Assembly (NCBI GenBank): GCA_946479895.1
Contig: CAMLHT010000176.1
Span: 1-8,024 of the forward strand
DNA from: an uncultured Gemmatimonadota bacterium
GTDB taxonomy: Bacteria > Gemmatimonadota > Gemmatimonadetes > Gemmatimonadales > Gemmatimonadaceae
DNA length: 8,024 nucleotides
Reading direction: 5' to 3'
Position 1 is the first letter of the stretch. Each line of letters begins with the position of its first letter. The translations under genes and the position numbers were made by a program. The notes below the pieces were generated by a model. The model saw only the letters and a list, made by a program, of their open reading frames with translations. It was not told the origin of the DNA and made no database searches. Below, in pieces: positions 1-6,473 of the stretch.

Positions 1-28
1 CTTCGAGGGCACTCTCCAGGCACGGTCC
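1..28. repeat. 28-bp imperfect direct repeat, copy 1
   Basis: This 28-bp stretch recurs at 167-194. The copies agree at 25 of 28 positions, and all three differences (copy positions 2, 11 and 21) are transitions. Weak similarity may continue a little further right, with gaps, around 29-45 versus 195-211. Because the copy starts at the window edge, its true left boundary is unknown. It could be a small dispersed intergenic repeat or the residue of a local duplication. Confidence 0.6.
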
Positions 29-141
29 GCCCAGTATTCGCGCGGAACCGAACCCAGGAAACGGAAACCCCGAACCACTCAAGGAAAAGAGGTTGATGCG
101 TCAGTCTTCTGCCGTTCCGTTCAGCGCGAAAAGGGGCGAAC

Positions 142-161
142 CTGGCAGGGGGATGAGCCAG
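142..161 (-). terminator. Weak candidate terminator hairpin for the decarboxylase operon
   Basis: CTGGC (142-146) and GCCAG (157-161) form a 5-bp stem with a 10-nt loop, about 40 bases past the decarboxylase stop codon on the minus strand. Read on that strand it is followed by a pyrimidine-rich stretch containing CCCCTTTT, not a clean T-run. It is the best hairpin I see in this stretch, but the stem is short and it may be chance. Confidence 0.2.
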
Positions 162-166
162 TAACG

Positions 167-194
167 CCTCGAGGGCGCTCTCCAGGTACGGTCC
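167..194. repeat. 28-bp imperfect direct repeat, copy 2
   Basis: This is the second copy of the repeat at 1-28, offset by 166 bp. It begins with the 8-bp palindrome CCTCGAGG (167-174) and ends six bases before the stop codon of the decarboxylase, which lies on the minus strand. The copy is therefore non-coding and would lie in the 3' end of the operon transcript. Confidence 0.6.
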
Positions 195-200
195 ATCGCC

Positions 201-1640
201 CTATGCTCGGGATGACAGCGCGGCCTCGAGGATGAGCGACCACGCGCGCCGGACGTCTGCCGGCTCCGTGCGAAGGTTGCCGATCGAGAGACGGATCGCA
301 TAGCGGCCGTCCACCTTCGTGTGGGACAGGAAGACTTCGCCGCCCTCGTTGACCCGATGCATCACCTTCTCCGTCAGGGCATCCGCGGCGGCGTCACCGA
401 GAGACTCCGGCTGGAAGCGGAAGACCACGAGCCCGAAGTGCACCGGCGCCACCACCTTCCAGCCGGGCGTCGCGTCAATCGTGCGAGCCAGATCGGCTGC
501 CATACCGCAGTGCTCGCGAATCCGCGACGCGATGCCCTCGACGCCGAACGCCCGGATGATCATCCAGAGCTTGAGCGCCCGGAACTTCCGCCCGAGCTGG
601 ACGCCGTAGTCGTTGTAGTTGATGACCGCGTCGTCTTCGCGGGTCGTCAGGTACTCGGGCACCAGCGAGAACGCGCGCGCGAGGATCTCCGGCTGCCGGA
701 CGTACAGCACGGAGCAGTCGAACGGCGTGAACATCCACTTGTGCGGATTCACCACGACCGACTGCGCGCGATCGACGCCCGCCAGGCAGTCGCGCTTCTC
801 GGGCAGGATGGCGGCGATCCCCGCGTAGGCGGCGTCCACGTGCAGCCAGACGTCGTGATCGGCGCACACTGCCGCGATCTCCGGCACGGGGTCGATGCTC
901 GCGACACCGGTCGTGCCCACCGTGGCGACGCAGGCGATCGGCAGCATGCCCGCCGCCCGGTCGCGCTCGATCGCGGCGCGAAGCGCTTCCGGGCGCATCC
1001 GGAATTCGTCGTCCGTCTCGATCTTCACGACGTTCCGCGCCCCGAGCCCGAGCGCCAGGGCGCCCTTCTCGACCGAGGAGTGCGACAGCTCCGAGGTGTA
1101 CACCCGCATCACCGGCAGGTCGGCGCGACCCGCCATCCCCCGCTGCCGGATCTCGAGCTCGGGCCGAGCCTCGCGCGCGGCCGCCAGCGCCAGCATGGTC
1201 GACATGGATGCCGTGTCGGTGATCATGCCGAACCAGTCCTGGTCCATTCCGAGCATCTGCCGCAGCCAGCCGGTGACGACCTCCTCCAGCTCGGTGGCGG
1301 CCGGTGACGTCTTCCACAGCATCGCCTTCACGTCCACCGCCGCGCTCAGCATCTCGGCGATGATGCCCGGAGCGGAGGACGACGTCGCGAAATAGCCGAA
1401 GAACGCCGGGTGGTTCCAGTGCGTCAGACCGGGGACGATGACGCTCTCGAAGTCGTCGAGGATCGCGTCCATCGCCTCGGGCTTCTTTGGCGGCGAGCCC
1501 GGGAGGCGCCGGCGAACGTCGCCGGGCTGGACATTGGGAAGCACCCGATGGCGTCGCGGATTGGCGAGGTACTCCTCGATCCAGCGCAGGGCGCGCTCGC
1601 CGCCCTCCTTCATCGCGCGTTCGTCGAGAGGGTCGGCCAT
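201..1640 (-). CDS. PLP-dependent group II amino acid decarboxylase, aromatic-L-amino-acid type
   Basis: This 479-residue cytoplasmic enzyme should decarboxylate an amino acid, probably an aromatic one, to the amine using pyridoxal phosphate. The N-terminal part has the family pattern THWNHPAFFGYF (73-84) and SSPAATELE-like KTSPAATELEE (110-120). PLP-site elements are the ring-stacking His in ELSHSSVEKG (H187), the pyridine-nitrogen Asp in HVDAAYAG (D269), and the Schiff-base Lys in NPHKW (K301). The mobile catalytic loop contains INYNDYGVQLG, with Y342 at the place of the catalytic Tyr of animal DOPA decarboxylase. Plant aldehyde synthases of this fold carry Phe there, so a true decarboxylase is favoured. 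Length fits the family. The ATG follows the permease stop by one base and has no Shine-Dalgarno sequence, so translation probably depends on coupling. The substrate (Trp, Tyr, DOPA, Phe or another) cannot be told. Confidence 0.9.
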   Translation of the reverse strand: MADPLDERAMKEGGERALRWIEEYLANPRRHRVLPNVQPGDVRRRLPGSPPKKPEAMDAILDDFESVIVPGLTHWNHPAFFGYFATSSSAPGIIAEMLSAAVDVKAMLWKTSPAATELEEVVTGWLRQMLGMDQDWFGMITDTASMSTMLALAAAREARPELEIRQRGMAGRADLPVMRVYTSELSHSSVEKGALALGLGARNVVKIETDDEFRMRPEALRAAIERDRAAGMLPIACVATVGTTGVASIDPVPEIAAVCADHDVWLHVDAAYAGIAAILPEKRDCLAGVDRAQSVVVNPHKWMFTPFDCSVLYVRQPEILARAFSLVPEYLTTREDDAVINYNDYGVQLGRKFRALKLWMIIRAFGVEGIASRIREHCGMAADLARTIDATPGWKVVAPVHFGLVVFRFQPESLGDAAADALTEKVMHRVNEGGEVFLSHTKVDGRYAIRLSIGNLRTEPADVRRAWSLILEAALSSRA

Positions 1641-1641
1641 G

Positions 1642-2688
1642 TCAGCGCCAGCGAAAGAGCTTCAGGGCGAGCCAGCCGCACACGACCATCCAGACGGTCA
1701 GCACCGCCAGCTCCGGCCACACCGATGCCCACGTCTCCCCGCGCAGCATGGTCGCGCGCAGGGCGTCGTTCGTCGCCGTCAGCGGCAGCGCCTTGATGAA
1801 CGGCTGGAACGCGCGCGGAAAGTTCTCCGACGAGAAGAACACGCCGGAGAGCACCCACATGGGCACCATCGAGGCGTTCATCAGGCCCGACGCGCCCTCG
1901 ATCGTCTGGGCGCGCGAGGCCACGAGCAGCCCCAGCGCGCCGAAGGCGAACGATGCGAGCAGGACGATGGTCGCGAGCTGGGCGATTGACCCGCGCATCG
2001 GGACGCCGAATGCCACCACCGCGAAGCCGAGGACGAGGGCGACTTCGGCAACCAGCAGCCCGAGCCGCGAGAAGACGAACGCCATCATGTACTCGAACCG
2101 CGACATCGGCGTCGCCACCAGCCGCTTCAGCAGCTTCTTGCGGCGCGCATCGACGATCGCGAAGCCGACGCCCCAGATGCTTCCCCCCATGATGTTCATG
2201 CCGAGGAGTCCGGGGATGACGAAGTCGATGTAGCGCGATCCCGCCTCGCGGACGAGCGAATCGCTGGTCGCCATCGGCTCGCGCCGCCCGGCGCCGCGCT
2301 GGATTGCGTCGTCCACGAGGAGCCGGGCGATCCGCGCGTCGGGCCGGGTATCGTCGTAGCGGTAGTCCACCGATCGCGCGCCACGCTCCTGGACGACGAT
2401 CGCGATCTTGCCGTTCCGCATCGAGGCCAGGCCGCTGTCGAGTGACGGAACCAGCTCGACCGCCAGCGCGCTGGACTTCGCGAGCGACGCGACGAGGTGC
2501 CCGGCGCCGGCGTCCTCGACGATGCCGACGTGGACGACCTCCGCCGGCTTGTTGCGGAACGCGATCCCGAGGCCGATCGCCAGCAGCACCGGAAAGGCGA
2601 ACGTCCAGAAGACCGCCTCCGGCTCGCGGAGGAACTCGCGCACGCGAACGTTGGTCAGCTCGCGGAGGGATGAATGCACCTTCGTCAT
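1642..2688 (-). CDS. ABC-2 type transporter permease (DrrB-like exporter subunit)
   Basis: This 348-residue inner-membrane protein is the likely channel partner of the ATPase encoded just upstream. It has one N-terminal transmembrane segment (about 25-45), then a soluble extracytoplasmic domain (about 46-150), then a membrane block with segments near 153-179, 200-229, 235-257, 268-286 and 323-345. The stretch PMWVLSGVFFSS followed by PFIKALPLTATNDALR (276-321 region) is the typical C-terminal signature of ABC-2 exporters. The single-TM, soluble domain and five-TM layout matches the ABC2_membrane_3 class rather than the short DrrB form. The start is fixed by a GGGAGG ribosome-binding site six bases upstream, inside the end of the ATPase gene. 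Its TGA stop is one base before the decarboxylase ATG. The exported substrate is unknown; a lipid, an antibiotic-like molecule or the amine made by the next gene are all possible. Confidence 0.88.
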   Translation of the reverse strand: MTKVHSSLRELTNVRVREFLREPEAVFWTFAFPVLLAIGLGIAFRNKPAEVVHVGIVEDAGAGHLVASLAKSSALAVELVPSLDSGLASMRNGKIAIVVQERGARSVDYRYDDTRPDARIARLLVDDAIQRGAGRREPMATSDSLVREAGSRYIDFVIPGLLGMNIMGGSIWGVGFAIVDARRKKLLKRLVATPMSRFEYMMAFVFSRLGLLVAEVALVLGFAVVAFGVPMRGSIAQLATIVLLASFAFGALGLLVASRAQTIEGASGLMNASMVPMWVLSGVFFSSENFPRAFQPFIKALPLTATNDALRATMLRGETWASVWPELAVLTVWMVVCGWLALKLFRWR

Positions 2689-2689
2689 C

Positions 2690-3634
2690 TCATGCCTCCC
2701 GGAGCTGGCGTCCGGTCAGCGCGACGAAGACGTCCTCGAGCGTTGCCGAATGGGTCGTGAGCTTCGTCAGCTCGAGCCGCCGTTCCGCCATCGCCGCGAG
2801 CAGGGCGGGAACGGCGCGATGGAGCTCGCCGACGCTGAGCTCGTACTCACCATCGGCCAGCCGCGCGCCCTGGACTCCCGGCAACGTCTGGAGGAACTCC
2901 GGCGTGAGGTTCGCGCTCGGCCCGCTGTCCAGCGCGAACTCCACGACGTGCTCGGCGCCCAGCGACTCGATGAGCTGCCGGGGACTGCCGAGCGCGATGA
3001 CCTTCCCGTGATCGACGATGGCCACGCGATCGCAGAGGATCTCCGCCTCGTCCATGTAGTGCGTCGTCAGCACGGTCGTCCTTCCGGATGACTTGAACTC
3101 CCCGATCAGGTCCCAGAGCTGGCGGCGCGACTGCGGATCGAGACCCGTCGTCGGCTCGTCGAGGAAGAGCAGGTCGGGATTCCCGACGATCGAGCAGGCG
3201 AGGGCGAGCCGCTGCTTCTGGCCGCCCGAAAGCTTCCCGACGCGGGCGTTGCGCTTCTCCTCGAGCTGGACCCGCGCGATGACCTGATCGACGTCCGCTC
3301 CTTCCTTATAGAAGCTGCGGAAGAGTGTCAGGGTTTCGGCTACCGTGAGCTTCTCGCTGAGCTGCGTCTCCTGGAGCTGGATGCCCATGCGCTGGCGGAG
3401 CTCCTTCTCGTTCGTCTTCCAGCTCATGCCCAGGACGGACACCTCGCCTTCGTCCGGCTCGAGAAGGCCCTCGCAGATCTCGATGGTCGTCGTCTTCCCG
3501 GCGCCGTTCGGACCGAGCAGCCCGAAGCACTCTCCGGGCGCGATCTCCAGGTCGAGTCCGTCCACGGCGACGACGTCCGCGTAGCGCTTTCGGAGCCCGC
3601 GCACGCGGAGCGGGGGAGTGGTCGGGGCAATCAT
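2690..3634 (-). CDS. ABC transporter ATP-binding subunit (DrrA-like)
   Basis: This 314-residue nucleotide-binding subunit should power the ABC-2 permease encoded next. Motifs in order: Walker A GPNGAGKT (41-48, K47), Q-loop near Q88, signature LSGGQ (135-139), Walker B LLFLDE (155-160, catalytic E160), D-loop GLDP (164-167) and H-loop His (H192). After the ATPase core there is a C-terminal extension of about 85 residues ending in SATLEDVFVALTGRQLRE, typical of DrrA/CcmA-like exporters. The reading frame stays open 55 codons further upstream, but that extension is Arg/Trp-rich, lacks homology features and runs across the divergent gene's start. I therefore chose the ATG at 3634, just before the canonical beta-strand LRVRGLRKRY. 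It is the first gene of the operon; its TGA is one base before the permease ATG. Confidence 0.92.
   Translation of the reverse strand: MIAPTTPPLRVRGLRKRYADVVAVDGLDLEIAPGECFGLLGPNGAGKTTTIEICEGLLEPDEGEVSVLGMSWKTNEKELRQRMGIQLQETQLSEKLTVAETLTLFRSFYKEGADVDQVIARVQLEEKRNARVGKLSGGQKQRLALACSIVGNPDLLFLDEPTTGLDPQSRRQLWDLIGEFKSSGRTTVLTTHYMDEAEILCDRVAIVDHGKVIALGSPRQLIESLGAEHVVEFALDSGPSANLTPEFLQTLPGVQGARLADGEYELSVGELHRAVPALLAAMAERRLELTKLTTHSATLEDVFVALTGRQLREA
2695..2700 (-). promoter_or_regulatory. Ribosome-binding site of the permease gene
   Basis: On the minus strand GGGAGG lies six bases upstream of the permease ATG, within the last codons of the ATPase gene. It is the only textbook Shine-Dalgarno sequence at textbook spacing that I find in the window, and it fixes the permease start. 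The other genes lack one, which makes the contrast informative. Confidence 0.7.
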
Positions 3635-3642
3635 GGCCCGAC

Positions 3643-3671
3643 ATGATAGCGCAAATGACGATGCGGGCGAA
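3643..3671 (-). promoter_or_regulatory. Candidate promoter of the ABC/decarboxylase operon, possibly leaderless
   Basis: Read on the minus strand, a -10-like TATCAT (complement of 3643-3648) lies 17 bases after a weak -35-like TTCGCC (complement of 3666-3671). The -10 ends only eight bases before the ATPase ATG, so a start about 6-8 bases downstream would fall at or next to the ATG and give a leaderless message. No Shine-Dalgarno sequence precedes the ATG, which is consistent. The -35 match is poor, so this is tentative. Confidence 0.3.
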
Positions 3672-3735
3672 GCAGGCCACTGGCGAAACCATCGCCGTGA
3701 CGGGACGTTAGGACAGCGCGCCCTACGTCCCCGCC

Positions 3736-6270
3736 ATGTTGATCCCGATCCTCGCCGCCGCGTCGGCAATTGCGTTCCAGCAGCCCCCGCCGCCGCCACC
3801 TCCGCGCCAGTCCCGGCCGACGGTCGTGCGCGACAGCACCCCGCCCGACAGCACCAGGAATCGCGATGTCGCCCGCCGCCTGCCGGTGACCGCCGCCGTG
3901 CTCGCCACCGCGTTCCGGGACGCCGAGACGCGGACGTTGTTCGAGAAGGCGCGCCGCGCCCGCCTCGAGCAGGATTCGGCCATCAAGAGCTACGACGCGA
4001 TCGCGCGGCAGCGGATGTCGGTCAACCTCGGCATCGGAAGCCGCGGCCGCGAGCACCTCTTCTTCCGGCGCGAATCGGCCGCGCGCATTCAGTGGCAGCA
4101 GGACGTCGGGGCCGTGGTTGACATCACCGGCACGCGAGCGGGCATTCCCATGGCTCCGCGGGCCGGGGAGCTCGAGGCGGCGCTGGGTGACCTGAGCTCC
4201 ATCTCGCCGATTCCGTACTACCCGGGCGCCGAGTCGCTGTGGATCGTGGACGAGTCGTCGGCGCGGGTCGAGGCGAACGATCGGAGCATCGTGAACCCCC
4301 TCACCGTCGGCGCCGAGGCGTACTACACCTACGCGATCGCCGACTCGGTGAGCTTCACCCTCCAGTCGGGCACGAAGATCCGCCTGCGCGAGATCGAGGT
4401 GCGTCCGCGCCAGCCGAAGTGGAACCTGGCCGTCGGCTCCTTCTGGTTCGACGACGAGGGACGGCTGGTAAAATGCGCCTATCGGCTGTCAGTGCCGCTG
4501 GACGTCTGGGAGATGGTCGCGGAGGAGGACAGCAGCGACGTACCGCCGAAGATCATCCAGGGCCTGATCTCGCCGATGCGGATGCAGATCACTGGCATCG
4601 CCATCGAGTATTCGCTGATGCAGGGGCGATTCTGGCTGCCGCGGATGCGGTCGATGACGGGCGACGCGATGTTCGTGTTCGCGCGGGTGCCGATGTCGGT
4701 GGAGCAGCGGTTCGAGTACCGGAGCGTCAACTCGCCCGTGATCGATGGCCAGCTCGCCGCGAAGCTCGCCGGCCTCCCGAGAAACGACTCCATCGCCGCC
4801 TCCCGGCGGGACAGCACGCGTCACGCCGACAGCGTGCGAAAGGCGATGGTCGACTCGATGACGCCCGAGCGCCGCGCCGAATACCAGGACTCGGTGCGCC
4901 ACCAGCGCGATTCGGTCCAGGCCGTTCGCCGCGCGCGCTCTGACTCGTTGCGCAAGACGCGCGAGGCGTCCTACGCGGCCGTGGCCGATTCGCTGGAGCG
5001 GGGCCTTCCCGTCGTCGGGGCGCAGCTGTTCGACCGCATCGATGCGAAATGCGACTCGACCGGGATGAGCACGCAGTACATGCGCCGCTTCGCGACGCGC
5101 ATGCCGATGGCCGTGCGCGTGCCGTGCAACATCGGCCAGCTGATCAATTCGCCCGACCTGCCGCCGTCGATCTACGACAAGAGCGATGAGCTGTTCGGCA
5201 CGAGCGACCGCGACGAGATGATCAGGGAAGCGCTGTCGCTCGCCGACCAGGCGCCGCTGACCCTCTCCCTGTCGGCGCTGCCCAAACCGTCGTACTCGTG
5301 GGGACTGCCGATGACGCGATTCAATCGCGTCGAGGGACTCTCGACGGGAATCGCGATCGAGCAGCAGCTCGGCGCGGGGCTGAGCGCGGGCGGGACGCTG
5401 CGCTTCGGCCTCGCCGACCGGAATCCGAACGTCGAGCTGAACGTGAAGCGCTCGAACCTCACGAAGACCATCGGCGTCGGTGGCTACCACCGCCTCGCCG
5501 TCGCGAACGACTGGGGCAATCCGCTCAGCTTCGGCAGCTCCTTCTCGGCGCTGATGTTCGGGAAGGACGAAGGCTTCTACTACCGGACCAACGGCGGCGA
5601 CGTCTCGTGGACCCGCGGCGTCGACTCGAAGGTGGAATGGCGAGCTTTCGCGGAAAAGCAGGGTCAGGTCGGGGTGAACACGCAGATGGCGCTCTTCCAC
5701 GCGGCCGGCAGGGACACCTTCCCGGCGAACATCGCGACGCGCGAAGGCGTGTATTACGGATCGAGCCTCCACCTCGTGCACAACCACGGTGCCGATCCTC
5801 GGGGGCTGCGGACGTTCAGCGAAGCCCGTCTCGAGGGCGCGTACAGCGACTCGGCGTACGGCCGCGCGCTGGCGGAGGTGAACTTCTCGCACGGCACTCC
5901 GTTCCGGACGATGCTGGGCCTGACGCTTTCGGGGGGCACGTCGGTCGGCGCCCTCCCGCCGCAACGCCGCTGGTATCTCGGCGGCACGCACACCGTTCGC
6001 GGCCAGAGCGCCGACACGGCGCAGAGTGGCAACGCGTACTGGCTCACCCGGATGGAGCTGGCGCGTGACTATCGCACGCATCGGTCGAGCGTGTTCGGTG
6101 ACCTCGGATGGGCTGGCAGCCGGGACGACTTCACGAAGGTCGGGCGCCCGCTCAGCGGCGTCGGCTACGGAGAGTCGTTGTTCGACGGGATCCTGCGCGT
6201 GGACCTGTCGCGCGGACTGCATCCGCGAAAGCAGTGGCGGTTCGACGTCTACCTGGAGGCGAGGTTCTGA
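3736..6270 (+). CDS. Large outer-membrane beta-barrel protein with Omp85-like C-terminal barrel (DUF5686-like layout)
   Basis: This 844-residue protein begins with a short signal-peptide-like hydrophobic segment (1-16), then seven prolines (17-23). A beta-rich soluble domain follows (about 60-340); the run NPLTVGAEAYYTYAI leading into IEVRPR and SFWFDDEGRLVKC recalls the DUF5686 family. Residues 351-420 are a charged linker with eight Asp-Ser pairs. The barrel begins near RFNRVEGL (528-535), a pattern also seen in DUF5686-type proteins. It contains WYLGGTHTVRGQ (746-757), which matches the conserved VRG[F/Y] loop of BamA/TpsB barrels except for Gln in the last place. It ends in YLEARF with a terminal Phe, the usual beta-signal for outer-membrane insertion. 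Only three cysteines were noticed (C247, C439, C464); the last two flank the barrel and could pair. Function is unknown; transport or assembly at the outer membrane is an inference. No clear ribosome-binding site precedes the ATG. Confidence 0.85.
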   Translation: MLIPILAAASAIAFQQPPPPPPPRQSRPTVVRDSTPPDSTRNRDVARRLPVTAAVLATAFRDAETRTLFEKARRARLEQDSAIKSYDAIARQRMSVNLGIGSRGREHLFFRRESAARIQWQQDVGAVVDITGTRAGIPMAPRAGELEAALGDLSSISPIPYYPGAESLWIVDESSARVEANDRSIVNPLTVGAEAYYTYAIADSVSFTLQSGTKIRLREIEVRPRQPKWNLAVGSFWFDDEGRLVKCAYRLSVPLDVWEMVAEEDSSDVPPKIIQGLISPMRMQITGIAIEYSLMQGRFWLPRMRSMTGDAMFVFARVPMSVEQRFEYRSVNSPVIDGQLAAKLAGLPRNDSIAASRRDSTRHADSVRKAMVDSMTPERRAEYQDSVRHQRDSVQAVRRARSDSLRKTREASYAAVADSLERGLPVVGAQLFDRIDAKCDSTGMSTQYMRRFATRMPMAVRVPCNIGQLINSPDLPPSIYDKSDELFGTSDRDEMIREALSLADQAPLTLSLSALPKPSYSWGLPMTRFNRVEGLSTGIAIEQQLGAGLSAGGTLRFGLADRNPNVELNVKRSNLTKTIGVGGYHRLAVANDWGNPLSFGSSFSALMFGKDEGFYYRTNGGDVSWTRGVDSKVEWRAFAEKQGQVGVNTQMALFHAAGRDTFPANIATREGVYYGSSLHLVHNHGADPRGLRTFSEARLEGAYSDSAYGRALAEVNFSHGTPFRTMLGLTLSGGTSVGALPPQRRWYLGGTHTVRGQSADTAQSGNAYWLTRMELARDYRTHRSSVFGDLGWAGSRDDFTKVGRPLSGVGYGESLFDGILRVDLSRGLHPRKQWRFDVYLEARF

Positions 6271-6304
6271 GCGCGTCGAGCGCGCTGCCGGCTCGCCGAG
6301 GCAG
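6270..6304 (+). terminator. GC-rich hairpin pair after the barrel gene, possible terminator
   Basis: AGCGCG (6270-6275) pairs with CGCGCT (6281-6286) around a 5-nt loop, overlapping the stop codon. A second hairpin pairs CTGCC (6285-6289) with GGCAG (6300-6304), extended inside by GGC/GCC with a two-base bulge. The two share bases 6285-6286. There is no T-run after them, so this is not a classical intrinsic terminator; it may stabilise the 3' end or act with Rho. Confidence 0.35.
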
Positions 6305-6315
6305 GGCGTGATCCG

Positions 6316-6329
6316 GTAACCGCGGTCAC
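6316..6329. repeat. 14-bp near-palindrome around ACCGCGGT
   Basis: ACCGCGGT (6319-6326) is a perfect 8-bp palindrome. Beyond one mismatched pair it is flanked by GT (6316-6317) and AC (6328-6329), giving 12 of 14 symmetric positions. It could be a dimeric regulator site, but in GC-rich DNA such short palindromes occur by chance. Confidence 0.25.
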
Positions 6330-6396
6330 AATTCCGCCGTGGCGAAACGCCTCACAAACGTCGCGGTCCGCAACACAACGCCGGCGGCATGACGGG

Positions 6397-6445
6397 CGGC
6401 CTCGTTCGCAAGTGCTTCTCCGCCAAGCCTTTGTATACGAGGCCG
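6397..6445. repeat. 9-bp perfect inverted repeat with 31-nt spacer
   Basis: CGGCCTCGT (6397-6405) and ACGAGGCCG (6437-6445) are perfect complements in inverted orientation. Inside the spacer GCTT (6414-6417) and AAGC (6425-6428) can form a small inner stem with a 7-nt loop. The right arm ends four bases before the sigma-54-like element at 6450. It could be an activator or operator site, or a stem-loop in read-through RNA from the barrel gene. Confidence 0.5.
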
Positions 6446-6449
6446 GGTC

Positions 6450-6465
6450 TGGCACGATCGTGGCC
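6450..6465 (+). promoter_or_regulatory. Sigma-54-like -24/-12 promoter candidate for the diguanylate cyclase gene
   Basis: TGGCACGATCGTGGCC matches the RpoN consensus TGGCACG-N4-TTGC(A/T) at every fixed position except one T replaced by G and the final A/T replaced by C. The invariant GG and GC dinucleotides and the spacing between them are correct, and the preceding base is C as preferred. Transcription would begin near 6476, giving a leader of about 70 nt. A housekeeping alternative uses TATAGG at 6471-6476 as -10, but no acceptable -35 lies 16-18 bases upstream of it. Confidence 0.4.
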
Positions 6466-6473
6466 CTTGTTAT

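Noticed and set aside
1..194. CRISPR array suggested by two 28-bp repeats
   Set aside because: There are only two degenerate copies with a 138-bp interval, no spacer-sized units and no cas genes nearby.
321..1307. Plus-strand open frame (328 codons) opposite the decarboxylase
   Set aside because: It is rich in Arg, His, Asp and Val with no recognisable domain, while the minus-strand frame carries all PLP-binding motifs.
3635..3799. 55-codon N-terminal extension of the ABC ATPase in the same open frame
   Set aside because: The extension is Arg/Trp/Ala-rich without family similarity and would overlap the start of the divergent barrel gene. The ATG at 3634 sits right before the canonical first beta-strand of the ATPase domain.
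4489..6222. Long minus-strand open frame (577 codons) antisense to the barrel gene
   Set aside because: Its translation is dominated by Arg, His, Ala and Val without any motif, typical of an antisense frame in high-GC DNA. The plus-strand frame has signal peptide, barrel motif and terminal Phe.
6320..6380. GEMM-type c-di-GMP riboswitch upstream of the cyclase
   Set aside because: A GGTCAC and a GGCG-AAA-CGCC mini-hairpin (6341-6351) recall parts of it, but the conserved core and tetraloop-receptor arrangement are not present, and the region lies upstream of the likely promoter.
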